From the NCBI GenBank assembly GCA_003990745.1, contig RBNI01003249.1, positions 1 through 16,315 on the forward strand: DNA of 16,315 nt, given 5' to 3'. Under the pieces are notes generated by a model. It worked only from the letters and a program-made list of their open reading frames with translations. It was not told where the DNA came from and did not search any database. A program made the position numbers and the translations under genes. Source of the stretch: Jimgerdemannia flammicorona. Its lineage: Eukaryota > Mucoromycota > Endogonomycetes > Endogonales > Endogonaceae. This document shows positions 8,472 through 16,315 of the stretch, piece by piece. Numbering within the stretch: the stretch's first letter is position 1; the number at the start of each line of letters is the position of its first letter.

Positions 8472-8477
8472 TACCTA
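8472..8477. repeat. Right copy of TACCTA target-site duplication
   Basis: Exact match to 7797-7802, placed immediately outside the right terminal 13-mer. Confidence 0.7.
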
Positions 8478-8612
8478 CTATAAGTAGCAAACCTATAGTT
8501 AGCCACATAGCAACTAGATAGCAACCACAATGTATAAATTACCCCAGAGACAAGAGTGAATAAAACCTCAGTTCGAAATACAAATACCAAAGAAGCCTCT
8601 AAAGATTGAGCA

Positions 8613-9625
8613 TTGGTCTCCTTTCCACTCCAGTCCACTTTCCAATATAAAGCTTGAAGATTTTGCTGCCAAGTTCAAGTGAAGAACTTCACCGCCTTTG
8701 GAATTATTGGTATGCTTGCCAGACTAAGCCTGAAGAATCCGAGTTTGCTGCCAAGTTCAAGGAGAACTTCGCTGCCCTTTGAGTTATTTGCCACATTCCT
8801 AGAGAGCCTGCCTTTCTTACCACAAGCCAGTCCTTAACACAACTTCACAGTGATCTGTTCATACAAACAAAGCCAGTCTAGACGTAACTTGTCAAGAACC
8901 TGAGTTATTTCAGAAGCTGCCAATTCAGGAAGAATCTGCACCATCCAAGTTATCCAAGTTATCCACCATTTCTAAGTTATCTGCCATATTCCCAGTTGAA
9001 GCCGCTGATTTAGAAGAATTCGTACCATCCAAGTTAATTTCCAGTTGAAGCCACCATTTTCGAGAAGCTGCTGATTCAGGAAGAATCTGCGTCATCTGCC
9101 ATTTTCAAGTTATCTGTATTTCCAGAAGAGCCCGATTCGTACCATCTGAGTTGTTCATTGTTCCCAGTGAGCCAAATCAAGTTATCCACTAAATTATCAG
9201 AATGTCTGCATAAGAAATCTATTGCACTACACAGAGATTGTTGCACCAAGATCGTCACACTACACAGAGACCATCACACCAAAACTGTCATTCAGAAATT
9301 GCATACTTTTGGAAACTGCCTTGCTACATAAAATTGTGGCATTCCCAGTTGACCCAAAAAGGAAACCCATTTATATACAAATCGCCACTACACCCAGAGA
9401 ACTGTCCCAATAAGGAAATCACTCACAGACATCCAGTTTTGACTATTATACTACTAAACATCAAGGACCTCAGGAATTATAGAATATTTTATTGCTTTTT
9501 GACAAAGTAACTGGAGGCTTAAGCCAAACTACATCAATCCCCAACCTTGTAATTTGCCTCCATTGAGCTGGGCACATTACATTTGGGAGCTCAACTGGGA
9601 ATTTTCAAAATCAATGTGACTTTTC
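8613..9625 (+). other. Gypsy 5' leader with degenerate internal repeats
   Basis: About 1 kb without a convincing gene. GCTGCCAAGTTCAAG recurs at about 8668 and 8750, each followed by a similar GAACTTC-x-CCGCC or GCTGCC stretch. GATTCAGGAAGAATCTGC-type sequence recurs near 8920 and 9070, CCATCCAAGTTA near 8942 and 9027, and CACTACACAGAGA at about 9226 and 9259. These look like old tandem duplications. An untranslated leader with packaging signals, or a further decayed Gag extension, are both possible. The possible primer site TTGGTCTCC begins at 8613-8614, but I cannot match it to a tRNA with confidence. Confidence 0.5.
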
Positions 9626-11263
9626 AGCTCACAAGAACTCATAGTCAAACTGGATACATTTGATACAACACCAACCTCTGCCACTACAGGAGAACCAGTT
9701 ATCACTAGCATCTGGACAGGAAGAGAAGTAATCACATCAAGACTTGCCAACTACCCAGTATCAGAAAGTTTCCAACCAGAAGGCAGTATAGCCCAAAATC
9801 CCCAACCAGATCAACCAGACAATACAGGCAGCCCTGCTAGAAATTTCGAAGAACTTGCACAAGAACTAGAAGATCTTATCATATGAACCCAAGACCTTAC
9901 ATCCAGACACCCCATATCAGTCCCATCAATCTCACCAATAGAACCTCTACTACAACCCCTTGCAGGATTGGAAGCAGCTCCTACAAGAATACCACCTCTT
10001 ATTCCACTTTATTCAAGGTCCAGAACACCATTCCAAGCACCCACATCTCCAGTGACCATTCAGAAAGTGAATCAGAATCAGAATCTGAACCTGAACCAGA
10101 ATCAGAAGAAAGTGATGATGAAATGACCACCTCATTACCAACCTTTGCAGGATACCCAGAGGAAGACCCCAGAGAATTCCTTGATGGAATTGAAGGAATC
10201 GCAGTCTTGAGGAATCTCTTAGATGAAAGAAAAATTGCCATCTACAAGACTCAGCTCAGAGAACCAGCTAGAGGAATTTTCTATCAAACAGCAAACAACC
10301 CAGATTCAGAACTGGTAAGACAGATACAAGCAGCAATGTCCTATGAGCTAGAATATGAGGCTATGGTCTACTGCTCATTGAGAAGTATACAGGAAACAAA
10401 ACCCACCACAAGGCTCAAGAATCCATCATGGAGATGAAGATGAATCTTGGAGAATCACCCAGAGCCTTCTTCACAAGAATCCAGAGGAGAATACATGCTG
10501 CCAGATTCAATGCCACCAACCAGGACATCATAGGTCCAATGACCTTCATGAATGAAATTCCCCCAAACATTGCCCAATATGTTCGCACCCTAGGCATCAG
10601 AAGGTCTGAAGAGCAAGTAGATGCTACCCAAGGATTCTTTGATGTCAGACAAGAAACTACCTAGAGTGATCATGATAAGAAAGAAGATAAAGAAGACATT
10701 CTGGTCAAAGTCCTACAGGGACTCCTTCAAGGACAAGAAAGATCTGAAGGAAGAAGGTCAGCCAAGGAAGAAAAGATGGATAGAAGTGAAATCCAAGACC
10801 TCAGCTCTAAGTTGGACTGATTGGTTGGACAGATCGAAAAACTCACTACATGTAAAAATCAGGGCTACCAAGACAACAGAGGATACTCACCATAGAGGAG
10901 CCAAGGTTATCCACTAAGAGATAACAGGAATTATCAACAAGAAGAAAGGAGATATCCTGTCCGAGACAGAGCCCAAGTCCAATACTTCCACTGTGGACAA
11001 TATGGACACTATGTCACTGAATGTGACAACAAAAGAAATGACTGAAGGGACTCAGAACTACCAAACCAAAGGAATGACACTCAGTACAAGAAGACTGAAG
11101 CCCATCCTGTTGAAGATTTCGAGGAAACAAGCAACAGTGAGGACTATGGTGACCTAGACTTATACCCTATCAAGGTTACCACCCAAAAAACAGTTTACCC
11201 AAGCAGAAAAAAGGAAGAGACCTATGGGAAGGCCATCCAGGAACATCAGCAGAAGAATTATCC
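9626..11263 (+). pseudogene. Gypsy Gag polyprotein with damaged zinc knuckle
   Basis: Gag reads through three frames: frame 2 from about 9630 (VKLDTFDTTPTS), frame 1 from about 10060, and frame 3 from about 10370. A Ser-Glu repeat (SESESESESEPEPESEE, about 10064-10110) precedes a capsid-like domain starting TFAGYPEEDPREFLDGIEGI (about 10141). Typical Ty3 capsid features follow: LGESPRAFFTRIQRRIHAAR in frame 3. The nucleocapsid knuckle QYFHCGQYGHYVTEC (10980-11024) fits CX2CX4HX4C except that the first Cys is Tyr (TAC at 10983-10985), one G-to-A step from TGC. The start codon is uncertain: frame 2 has no clear ATG near 9626. Stops occur near 9884, 10663, 10818, 10896 and 11043. Confidence 0.82.
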
Positions 11264-12123
11264 AAGAAGAGGATGAAGAACATGAAGAGGAATAAGTAGA
11301 AACACCCCCCCTCACCCCCTCACTCTTTGTCTCTGTGACAAATGAGTTGCCACCAGAAGATGAAAAAATGGAACAAGAAGAATAGGAACCTGTTGCTCCA
11401 AAGTCCAAGAAGAAGTACACTCCAAAGACTATGTCTAGAGACATTTACAATAAAGCATGGCAGAAGATTCAAGAAGCCAAAATGGAAGTCCCTCTCCTGC
11501 AGTTCCTACAACTGATACCAACAAGAGTCCGAAACAAATTATTGAGAACCACCAGTCTAGCACAGGCCAAGTTCCAATCCCACAGCAAGAACCTGCTCCC
11601 ATCTCTGTCCAAGCAGCTGAAAGACATGTCAGCACCTACTTACATAGAGACATTGGAGGACAAAAAGCAAAAATCCTCATAGACACAGGAGCAGCTGTCT
11701 GTGTCATTGCCAAATGATTCTTGGACACCCTCTAATGGCCCATTGATGGACCATCCAACCTCAGCATCATAGTAGCAGATGGAGCCTGAAACTCAACCTT
11801 TTGAAGAAGTATGAAATATCACCATCTCTCTTGGACACATTCAGTTTTCTATCCTGAAAGCTATTGTTACTGAAGCTGTCACCTATGATATGATTCTTGG
11901 TACCAATTAGATGAAGGAAATGAATGCAGTTGTTGATATTGGTCAACAAGTACTCAAGTTTGACTACTGAGGCAAGAAGTACAGAGTTAAGGTGACTAGC
12001 TATGAGCAATTGAAGAAGAAGAAGAAGGTCACTATTCAGGAGGAATATGCCAGCAGTGAGGAATCTACTACAGAAGAGAAAGAAGAATCTGAAGATGGAA
12101 ATGATCCCAGACTTAACCCCTGA
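11264..12123 (+). pseudogene. Gypsy aspartic protease
   Basis: An acidic, Lys-rich spacer in frame 1 (11265-11570) leads to frame 3, where KILIDTGAAVCVIAK (11670-11717) carries the DTGA active site at 11682-11693. After another shift, frame 1 resumes with NITISLGHIQFSILKAIV and then DMILGTN, TAG, MKEMNAVVDI (about 11886-11940), the C-terminal ILG strand of retropepsin folds. The TAG at 11908-11910 stands where the family has Trp (ILGxxWL), so TGG to TAG. It would act as a homodimer that cleaves Gag-Pol. The region ends with a basic KKKKK stretch, an acidic segment and a TGA at 12121-12123. Confidence 0.85.
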
Positions 12124-13076
12124 ATTAACCTAGTGGATGACAGACCAGAAGATGATGTGTGGGCCAAGAATACCATCCCTATCACTATTGGAGCTATTGC
12201 AGGAGAAATCAAAGGATGCCCTATTTGCCTCAAGAGACACAAGTATCCTGAGCATTCCTCCAAGATCATGGGAACAAGAAAATCACCTGGCACAGCCTGC
12301 CCAGAGTGCAGAAGGAAGAAGAAAAAATGCAGACATGTTCCAGAAACACCTCCAACTGAAGCTGTAGAAGTGCAAGCAATTTGGGGACAAGAATCATCTG
12401 AGGAAGAGGAAACTTCTGACCAAGAAGTTCCTGAACAAGAAGTACCTGAAGAAGAAGGGGTCCCTGAACTCATTCCCTGGGATGACCCTCACTGGACACT
12501 ACCTGAAGACAATGATCCTTGAAATACAGAAGAAGGACCCAGTATAATCACCATTATCCCCAAGAAAGAAACTCACCAAGAAAAAGCTTTTCAGCTAGGA
12601 AGATGTCTACACCAAATGGTATTCCACTCTCCCTGAGACTACTGCTATCAGTGTCATCTGTTGGACCAGCAAGAAAGACAGAGACCCCAGATACCAGAAC
12701 CCCCAACTACACTTACACAGTCAACCACCTTCCAAGAAGTTACCACAAGGTTACAAAGTCGATTTAGAGGACAAGGCTTCTTCACTCAGACAGAAACATA
12801 TCCCTTGTCTACTCTTCCACCACCTATGACCAAGATGGGTACTAATTCCCAAGACAACAAGAGATCAACAACTGAGAACATCATTTCCAAGCAATGGGAT
12901 ATTGCAACCATGAAAGACACCCAGACTGCTGAGACTGCAGGCATCAGAAGATTCACCTCAGTCATGATTTTGCAGTCCACACCTTGAAGAAAGGAGATAA
13001 CTGAAGCCAGATCTGAAAAAGCCAGATCCAAAAAAGCCAGACCAAAAAGCCAGGAAGAAGGACCCTCAAGAACTAT
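12124..13076 (+). pseudogene. Cys/His-rich and low-complexity region between protease and dUTPase
   Basis: Frame 1 (12133-12522) holds CPIC (codons at 12217 and 12226) and then ACPECRRKKKKCRH with Cys codons at 12298, 12307 and 12328. The C-x2-C-x6-C spacing with a basic core resembles the first half of fungal Zn2Cys6 DNA-binding domains. An acidic, Pro-rich stretch follows (QEVPEQEVPEEEGVPELIP), then Thr/Pro-rich linker to about 12850. In frame 3, 12891-12975 reads MGYCNHERHPDC, TGA, DCRHQKIHLSHDF, a second Cys/His cluster whose TGA may have been TGG. Whether these bind zinc or nucleic acid is inference. A degenerate second nucleocapsid or a chromatin-targeting module are possible. I do not know a named family for this region. 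Confidence 0.6.
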
Positions 13077-13082
13077 AATTTA

Positions 13083-13350
13083 GGTGAAGACATTCTAGCT
13101 CTCATCAGATATGCAACCCACCAAGGATGGGCAGAAGGTGCCACCAACTTCATAAAAGCCCTTGACCCTACAGGAAGAAGGAGAATCAACTATCTCTGAG
13201 ACCCCTCTACTGGAGCCAGATGGCCACACCTCAACCTTAGAGCTTGGAGGCTTTCCACTAGTGGAGCTTCAGCCTTAGGGAAGCCTGAACTCAGCAAGGA
13301 TATTGCCTAGTATGCCCTGCTGTACCCCAAGGCCAAACCCCTGACCAAAG
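13083..13350 (+). pseudogene. Unrecognised conserved-looking segment before dUTPase
   Basis: In the same frame as the dUTPase, and probably one polypeptide with it, 13083-13350 reads GEDILALIRYATHQGWAEG, then ALDPTGRRRINYL, TGA, DPSTGARWPHLNLRAWRLS and KPELSKDIA, TAG, YALLYPKAKPLTKAHPED. It has the composition of a folded globular domain, with regular hydrophobics and Trp residues. I do not recognise it. The TGA (about 13197) and TAG (about 13308) each interrupt otherwise coherent protein. Confidence 0.5.
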
Positions 13351-13735
13351 CCCACCCAGAGGATATAGGATATAATCTTCACAGTCTGGAGGATGAATCC
13401 ATCAAACCTGGAAAGACCTTTATGATCAGAACTGGATTAGCCATGCAGCCACCTCAAGGATCTTACATCCAACTGACCTCAAGGTCTGGACTTGCTAGAC
13501 AAGGAATAACTGTGGAAGGAGGAACCATTGACCCAGGATATATAGGCGAGATCAAGGTTATCTTTCACAATAGTAGTACAGAATGGCACTGAATCATTAG
13601 AGAACAGAAGATTGCCCAAACAGTCTTCATGAAGGTCAAGACCCCACAGTTACAAGAAGTCTCTGAACTAACTAAAGGAACAAGACAAGCCAAGGGATTT
13701 GGAAGTTCAGACAGGAAAGAAGTACACCTCCTTTA
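13351..13735 (+). pseudogene. dUTPase domain in gypsy Pol
   Basis: All five trimeric dUTPase motifs occur in order in frame 3. Motif 1: DIGYNL (13362-13379; family GYDL, so Asp to Asn, GAT to AAT). Motif 2: SRSGLA (13479-13496). Motif 3: GGTIDPGYIGEIKV (13518-13559) with the catalytic Asp at 13530-13532. Motif 4: QKIAQ (13605-13619). Motif 5: KGFGSSD (13692-13712). The spacing gives about 120 residues, normal for the family. One TGA (13590-13592) lies between motifs 3 and 4. A TAA ends the frame at 13734-13736. The enzyme hydrolyses dUTP to dUMP and pyrophosphate, keeping uracil out of cDNA. Some retroviruses carry it in pol or near protease; a location between protease and RT is unusual for gypsy elements. 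Confidence 0.9.
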
Positions 13736-14123
13736 AGTCAACTACCTCAAAAGGAATATTCCCCAGCAAGTATACTGGCAACCAGTCAGGCTGCACAAGA
13801 ATCTTATCCTGGAGCCTAGAGAACAAACAACCTTCGAAATCTTTGCATCACCTGACCCCAGAAACCTCTTCTTTGAACCCAAGGAAGATATTCCCCATCT
13901 GGACATAGAGGGATACACATTCCCTGATAAGATGAACCCAGTACACTCCCAAGCAACTAACCAAAGTTGGGAAACCATCATCTTGCTGAAAGGAACCATC
14001 ATAGGATACCTGGTACCTTTCCTTAACTGAACTCATAGGGAAGTTTATGAACTAAACCTATCAGGAAACAGCAAAAGGTCCCAGAAGAAAGGAAAGGCCC
14101 CTCTGCGACCCAGGAGACAGTGA
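13736..14123 (+). pseudogene. Gypsy Pol linker between dUTPase and RT
   Basis: The same frame continues past the TAA with IPQQVYWQPVRLHKNLIL, EPREQTTFEIFASPDPRNLF, then NQSWETIILLKGTIIGYLVP and LN, TGA (14028-14030), THREVYELNLSG. The beta-rich pattern ending in KGTIIGYLVP resembles the segment that commonly precedes RT in Ty3/gypsy Pol (KGTVIG-type strand). The frame closes with TGA at 14121-14123 and RT continues in frame 2. Confidence 0.65.
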
Positions 14124-15142
14124 AGCCTTCCACAAACATTGGAGTAGAATTGGCACCTTAACAACAACAACAACTAGTAGAACTTCTCAACAAATATCAA
14201 GATATTTTCACCACCAATTATGGCAACCTGCCATACAATCCATCATATCACTACAGCATAAATACAGAAAATACAACACCCATCTGGCAGAAACCCTATA
14301 GAATACCCCATCACTTGAAAACATTCGAAAAGGAGCACATCCAAGAACTCTTAGACAATAGAGTTATCCGACCCTCTACCAGCCCTTGGGCCAGCCCTAT
14401 ACTTATTGTACCAAAGAAAGGAGGATGGAGACTCTGCGTAGATTACAGGAAACTCAATTCAGTCACCAAAAAGGATGCTTATCCTTTGTTCAGAATTGAT
14501 GACCTTTTGGATCAATTACAAGATGCCAGATACTTCAGCAGTATGGACCTCTTCACAGGATTCCATAAGATCTCTATGGACCCTAAGGACATCCAGAAAA
14601 CAGCCTTTCTTGCTCTAAGAAAACTGTTTGAGTACCTCTGAATACCCTTTGGACTTTGCAATACACCCCCCACCTTTCAGAGGATGATGAATTCAGTCTA
14701 TGCTCCCTTGATCCACCATTGCCTAATTGTATATATGGATGATTCCAACATCTATTCAGCAAATTTCGAAGAACATCTGCACCACCTAAAAGAATTCTTC
14801 AAACTCATCTGCAAGAACCACTTGAGGCTAAATGCAAAGAAATGTTACTTTGGGAAACAGAAACTCGAATTCCTTGGATTCATAGTTTCAAAAGAAGGAA
14901 TCCATGCAGACCCAAAGAAAACTGAGAAGATCAACAATTGGTCAGTATCCAAGACCCCAAAGGAAACACTATCATTCCTGATGCTAGTATTCTACTACAG
15001 AAGGTTTATCAAGGATTTTGCCCAAATTGCTGCTCCAATCTGGATCCTTCTCAAGAAAGGAGTACCATTCAAATGGACAGAATTACAAGAAAAAGCCTTC
15101 AAAGAACTCAAGAACTGCATGACTACAGCACCAATCCTTCAG
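14124..15142 (+). pseudogene. Gypsy reverse transcriptase (RVT_1) with YMDD
   Basis: Frame 2 holds all main RT blocks: KQYPLF-type entry as PYRIPHHLKTFEKEHIQELL, then PSTSPWASPILIVPKKGG and WRLCVDYRKLNSVT (about 14370-14467), motif A SSMDLFTGFHKI (about 14538-14573), IPFGLCNTPPTFQRMMN (14642-14692) and the active site VYMDDSNIYS with YMDD at 14732-14743. The thumb follows (HLRLNAKKCYFGKQKLEFLGFIVS) and the RNase H entry FKWTELQEKAFKELK (about 15067-15115). A TGA at 14639-14641 breaks the frame just before IPFGL, and a TAA lies near 14159-14161. Gypsy homology ends after TTAPILQ at about 15142, where RNase H should begin. Confidence 0.93.
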
Positions 15143-16315
15143 CTCCTTTCTCTGCTATCTTACTGGTCACAAGGTTTGGTAGGCAACCTTCCAAGTCCCC
15201 TTTCCCCTATTATTACCCCCTCTACCTCAGGTTGGTTTGCTGTGCCTGCAGGGGCATGGTGGGAGGAGGGCAATGGTGATGAGTTGTCCATTTATCGGTG
15301 TCAGATTGGTGCTTCCTCCACTTTTTCACAGATTCTGGTGCCTTCAGCTGTGTCTGGGGTATACCTGTTTTGGTGCAGTGCCTTCTTCCTTTTGCTGTCA
15401 CCAATAAGGAGTTGTCTCGGTGTGTCTCGGACTATATAGGGAGTTGGCCAACCTTGGGCATTAAGTGCTCAGTGTAGGTTACCTGCAGGTCCTCGGTGCC
15501 TGTGGTGGGGCCCTCTGGCTTTGGCAAGCTTCCTGGCAAGCAAGGTTCTAGTGTAGGTGACTGTTTTTTGGGTATTGTCGGGATGAGAGGAGAGATGGCC
15601 ATCACAGATAGGAGGAAGGGTGATAACAGTGAACCAGTAGGGTGCCAGGCTGGAGGCGGTCATCGGGGCTGGGGCAGGTGCTGCTTTAGTGGGGCCTTTT
15701 GATTGATGCGGTGTGGTTAGGTAGTAGGTATCACTCTCGGCTTCTTTTGGTAGTCAGCAGGGTTGGGCCCCAGTCGTCAGGGGGGTTGGAGGACCTGAGG
15801 CTACCCATTTCAGGCATCTTGGCTGCACTCAACTGGAACCGGGAGCTGACATGGCAATGTGATCAAGGCCCACAGGCTTGAGTAGTGGGGTATTGGGGGT
15901 CTCCTCCCACCTCACATATAAGTCTTTTACTCACCTCAACTGGGAGAACCAGGTCCTACCCACTATGTTGTGCTTTGATGAGGGTTTTTCTTTGCTTGTC
16001 ATCCTCTTTGGGGTGGCAGGGGCTATTCTATTTGGCTCAGGCATGGCCTTGTACATACGTTGGGTTCTTGGGCATGCACTTTCGGTCATTGGCATATGGC
16101 TGGGTTTCCCCTGGTGGTAGAGAGAGCATGGTGCACAAAATGAGATGCAGGCCAACATAGGCCCTGCTGTACCTGGTATGGTCGAGCTGCTGGATAATAT
16201 TTAGCCTAGGTTAATGGGGGGGCAGTGCTTGGTGGGTGGTGGGGGAGGGTTTTGGCCTATATAGTCTAGGTTCTCTTCCAATAAAATTCCGCGGGACATG
16301 AGTCTGTTAAAAAAA
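15143..16315 (+). mobile_element. Inserted G/T-rich sequence with A-tail, type unknown
   Basis: At the point where gypsy RNase H is expected (after APILQ), the sequence changes to a G- and T-rich plus strand with more CpG than the gypsy element. Short open frames exist on both strands, but none shows a domain I recognise and none is long enough to trust. Near the window end there is AATAAA (16280-16285) and a run of seven A (16309-16315). That layout fits the 3' part of a polyadenylated retroelement (LINE or SINE-like) or a retrocopy inserted in the gypsy element. The right junction lies at or beyond the window edge, so a target duplication cannot be tested, and a simple rearrangement junction is possible. 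Confidence 0.5.
16280..16285 (+). terminator. Polyadenylation signal AATAAA
   Basis: AATAAA lies 24 bases upstream of the terminal A-run, a normal distance for cleavage and polyadenylation. In isolation the hexamer is weak evidence; its placement before the A-run raises it. Confidence 0.55.

Larger units (their letters stand above)
7697..8612 (+). repeat. Candidate 5' LTR of the gypsy element, split by an insertion
   Basis: Directly upstream of the gypsy leader are LTR-like signals: a TATA box (TGTATAAATT, about 8530-8539), AATAAA near 8560 and a possible CA end at 8611-8612 followed by TTGG, which could start a primer site. The left limit is a guess (TGATGTG at 7697). If 7803-8471 is removed as an insertion, the remainder is about 240 bp, a reasonable LTR size. 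The 3' LTR lies outside the window, so the call cannot be verified here. Confidence 0.3.
8613..15142 (+). mobile_element. Ty3/gypsy LTR retrotransposon with dUTPase, interrupted in RT/RNase H
   Basis: In plus-strand order: leader, Gag with a CCHC-type knuckle, DTGA protease, Cys/His-rich modules, dUTPase, a linker, then RVT_1-type reverse transcriptase with YMDD. The RT sequence is clearly Ty3/gypsy. The coding frame changes several times (frames 2, 1, 3, 1, 3, 1, 3, 2 in order) and about 20 stops occur, so this copy is dead. RNase H and integrase would follow RT, but gypsy homology stops at about 15142 where other sequence begins. CpG is sparse (roughly 16 in 5 kb by eye). Confidence 0.93.

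Noticed and set aside
8613..8632. Firm primer-binding site for the gypsy element
   Set aside because: TTGGTCTCC fits the position after a CA end, but the extended sequence does not resemble a tRNA 3' end with a normal T-arm, so no tRNA can be named.
8443..8638. N-terminal part of the minus-strand open frame as a real gene start
   Set aside because: It crosses an inverted-repeat terminus and LTR-like sequence; LINE homology begins only inside the element, so this is an accidental open extension.
9999..10241. Minus-strand Ser/Asp-rich open frame
   Set aside because: It is the antisense shadow of the Glu/Ser repeat in gypsy Gag.
11300..12010. Minus-strand frames over the gypsy protease region
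   Set aside because: They are shadows opposite the acidic and Lys-rich Pol segments and show no family features.
15222..16160. Several 60-100 codon frames on both strands of the right-hand block
   Set aside because: No recognisable domain, no consistent frame and G/T-rich composition that leaves chance open frames.

Overview
The window is eukaryotic and looks like a gene-poor, transposon-packed region of a fungal genome. No intact host gene, rRNA, tRNA or CRISPR array is visible. I cannot name the species. The fungal assignment rests on the types of LTR and non-LTR elements, on the many C-to-T and G-to-A disabling changes that resemble repeat-induced point mutation (RIP) or 5-methylcytosine decay, and on the initiator-tRNA-like primer site.

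Layout, left to right. (1) 1-104 is unassigned AT-rich sequence. 105-232 is a compact array of palindromes based on GATTCGAATC. (2) 235-3943, minus strand, is a Ty1/copia retrotransposon with one LTR (about 3776-3943), a primer-binding site matching the anticodon arm of initiator tRNA-Met, then gag, protease, integrase and the first part of reverse transcriptase. It stops before the YVDD box, and the other LTR is absent. (3) About 4030-6478, plus strand, is a decayed non-LTR (LINE, L1/Tx1-like) element with endonuclease and part of the RT, full of stop codons and almost free of CpG. (4) 6479-7796 is AT-rich debris with a weak homeodomain-like relic. (5) 7803-8471 is a 669-bp insertion with symmetrical hairpin-rich inverted ends and a 6-bp direct repeat. 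Its interior is a reversed, better preserved fragment of the same LINE family. (6) About 8613-15142, plus strand, is a Ty3/gypsy retrotransposon: leader, gag with zinc knuckle, protease, Cys/His-rich modules, a dUTPase domain with all five family motifs, then RT with YMDD. (7) From about 15143 to the window end the gypsy reading is replaced by about 1.17 kb of G/T-rich sequence ending in AATAAA and a short A-run, probably another insertion.

The elements nest in and truncate one another, and all are defective here. The most distinctive content is the gypsy element's architecture (protease, Cys/His modules, dUTPase, RT) and the small inverted-repeat element carrying a LINE fragment. The second LINE fragment gives a direct in-window comparison showing how the larger copy was mutated. 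CpG density changes abruptly between blocks (many in copia, one in roughly 3.7 kb of LINE plus debris), so the blocks have different ages or mutation histories.
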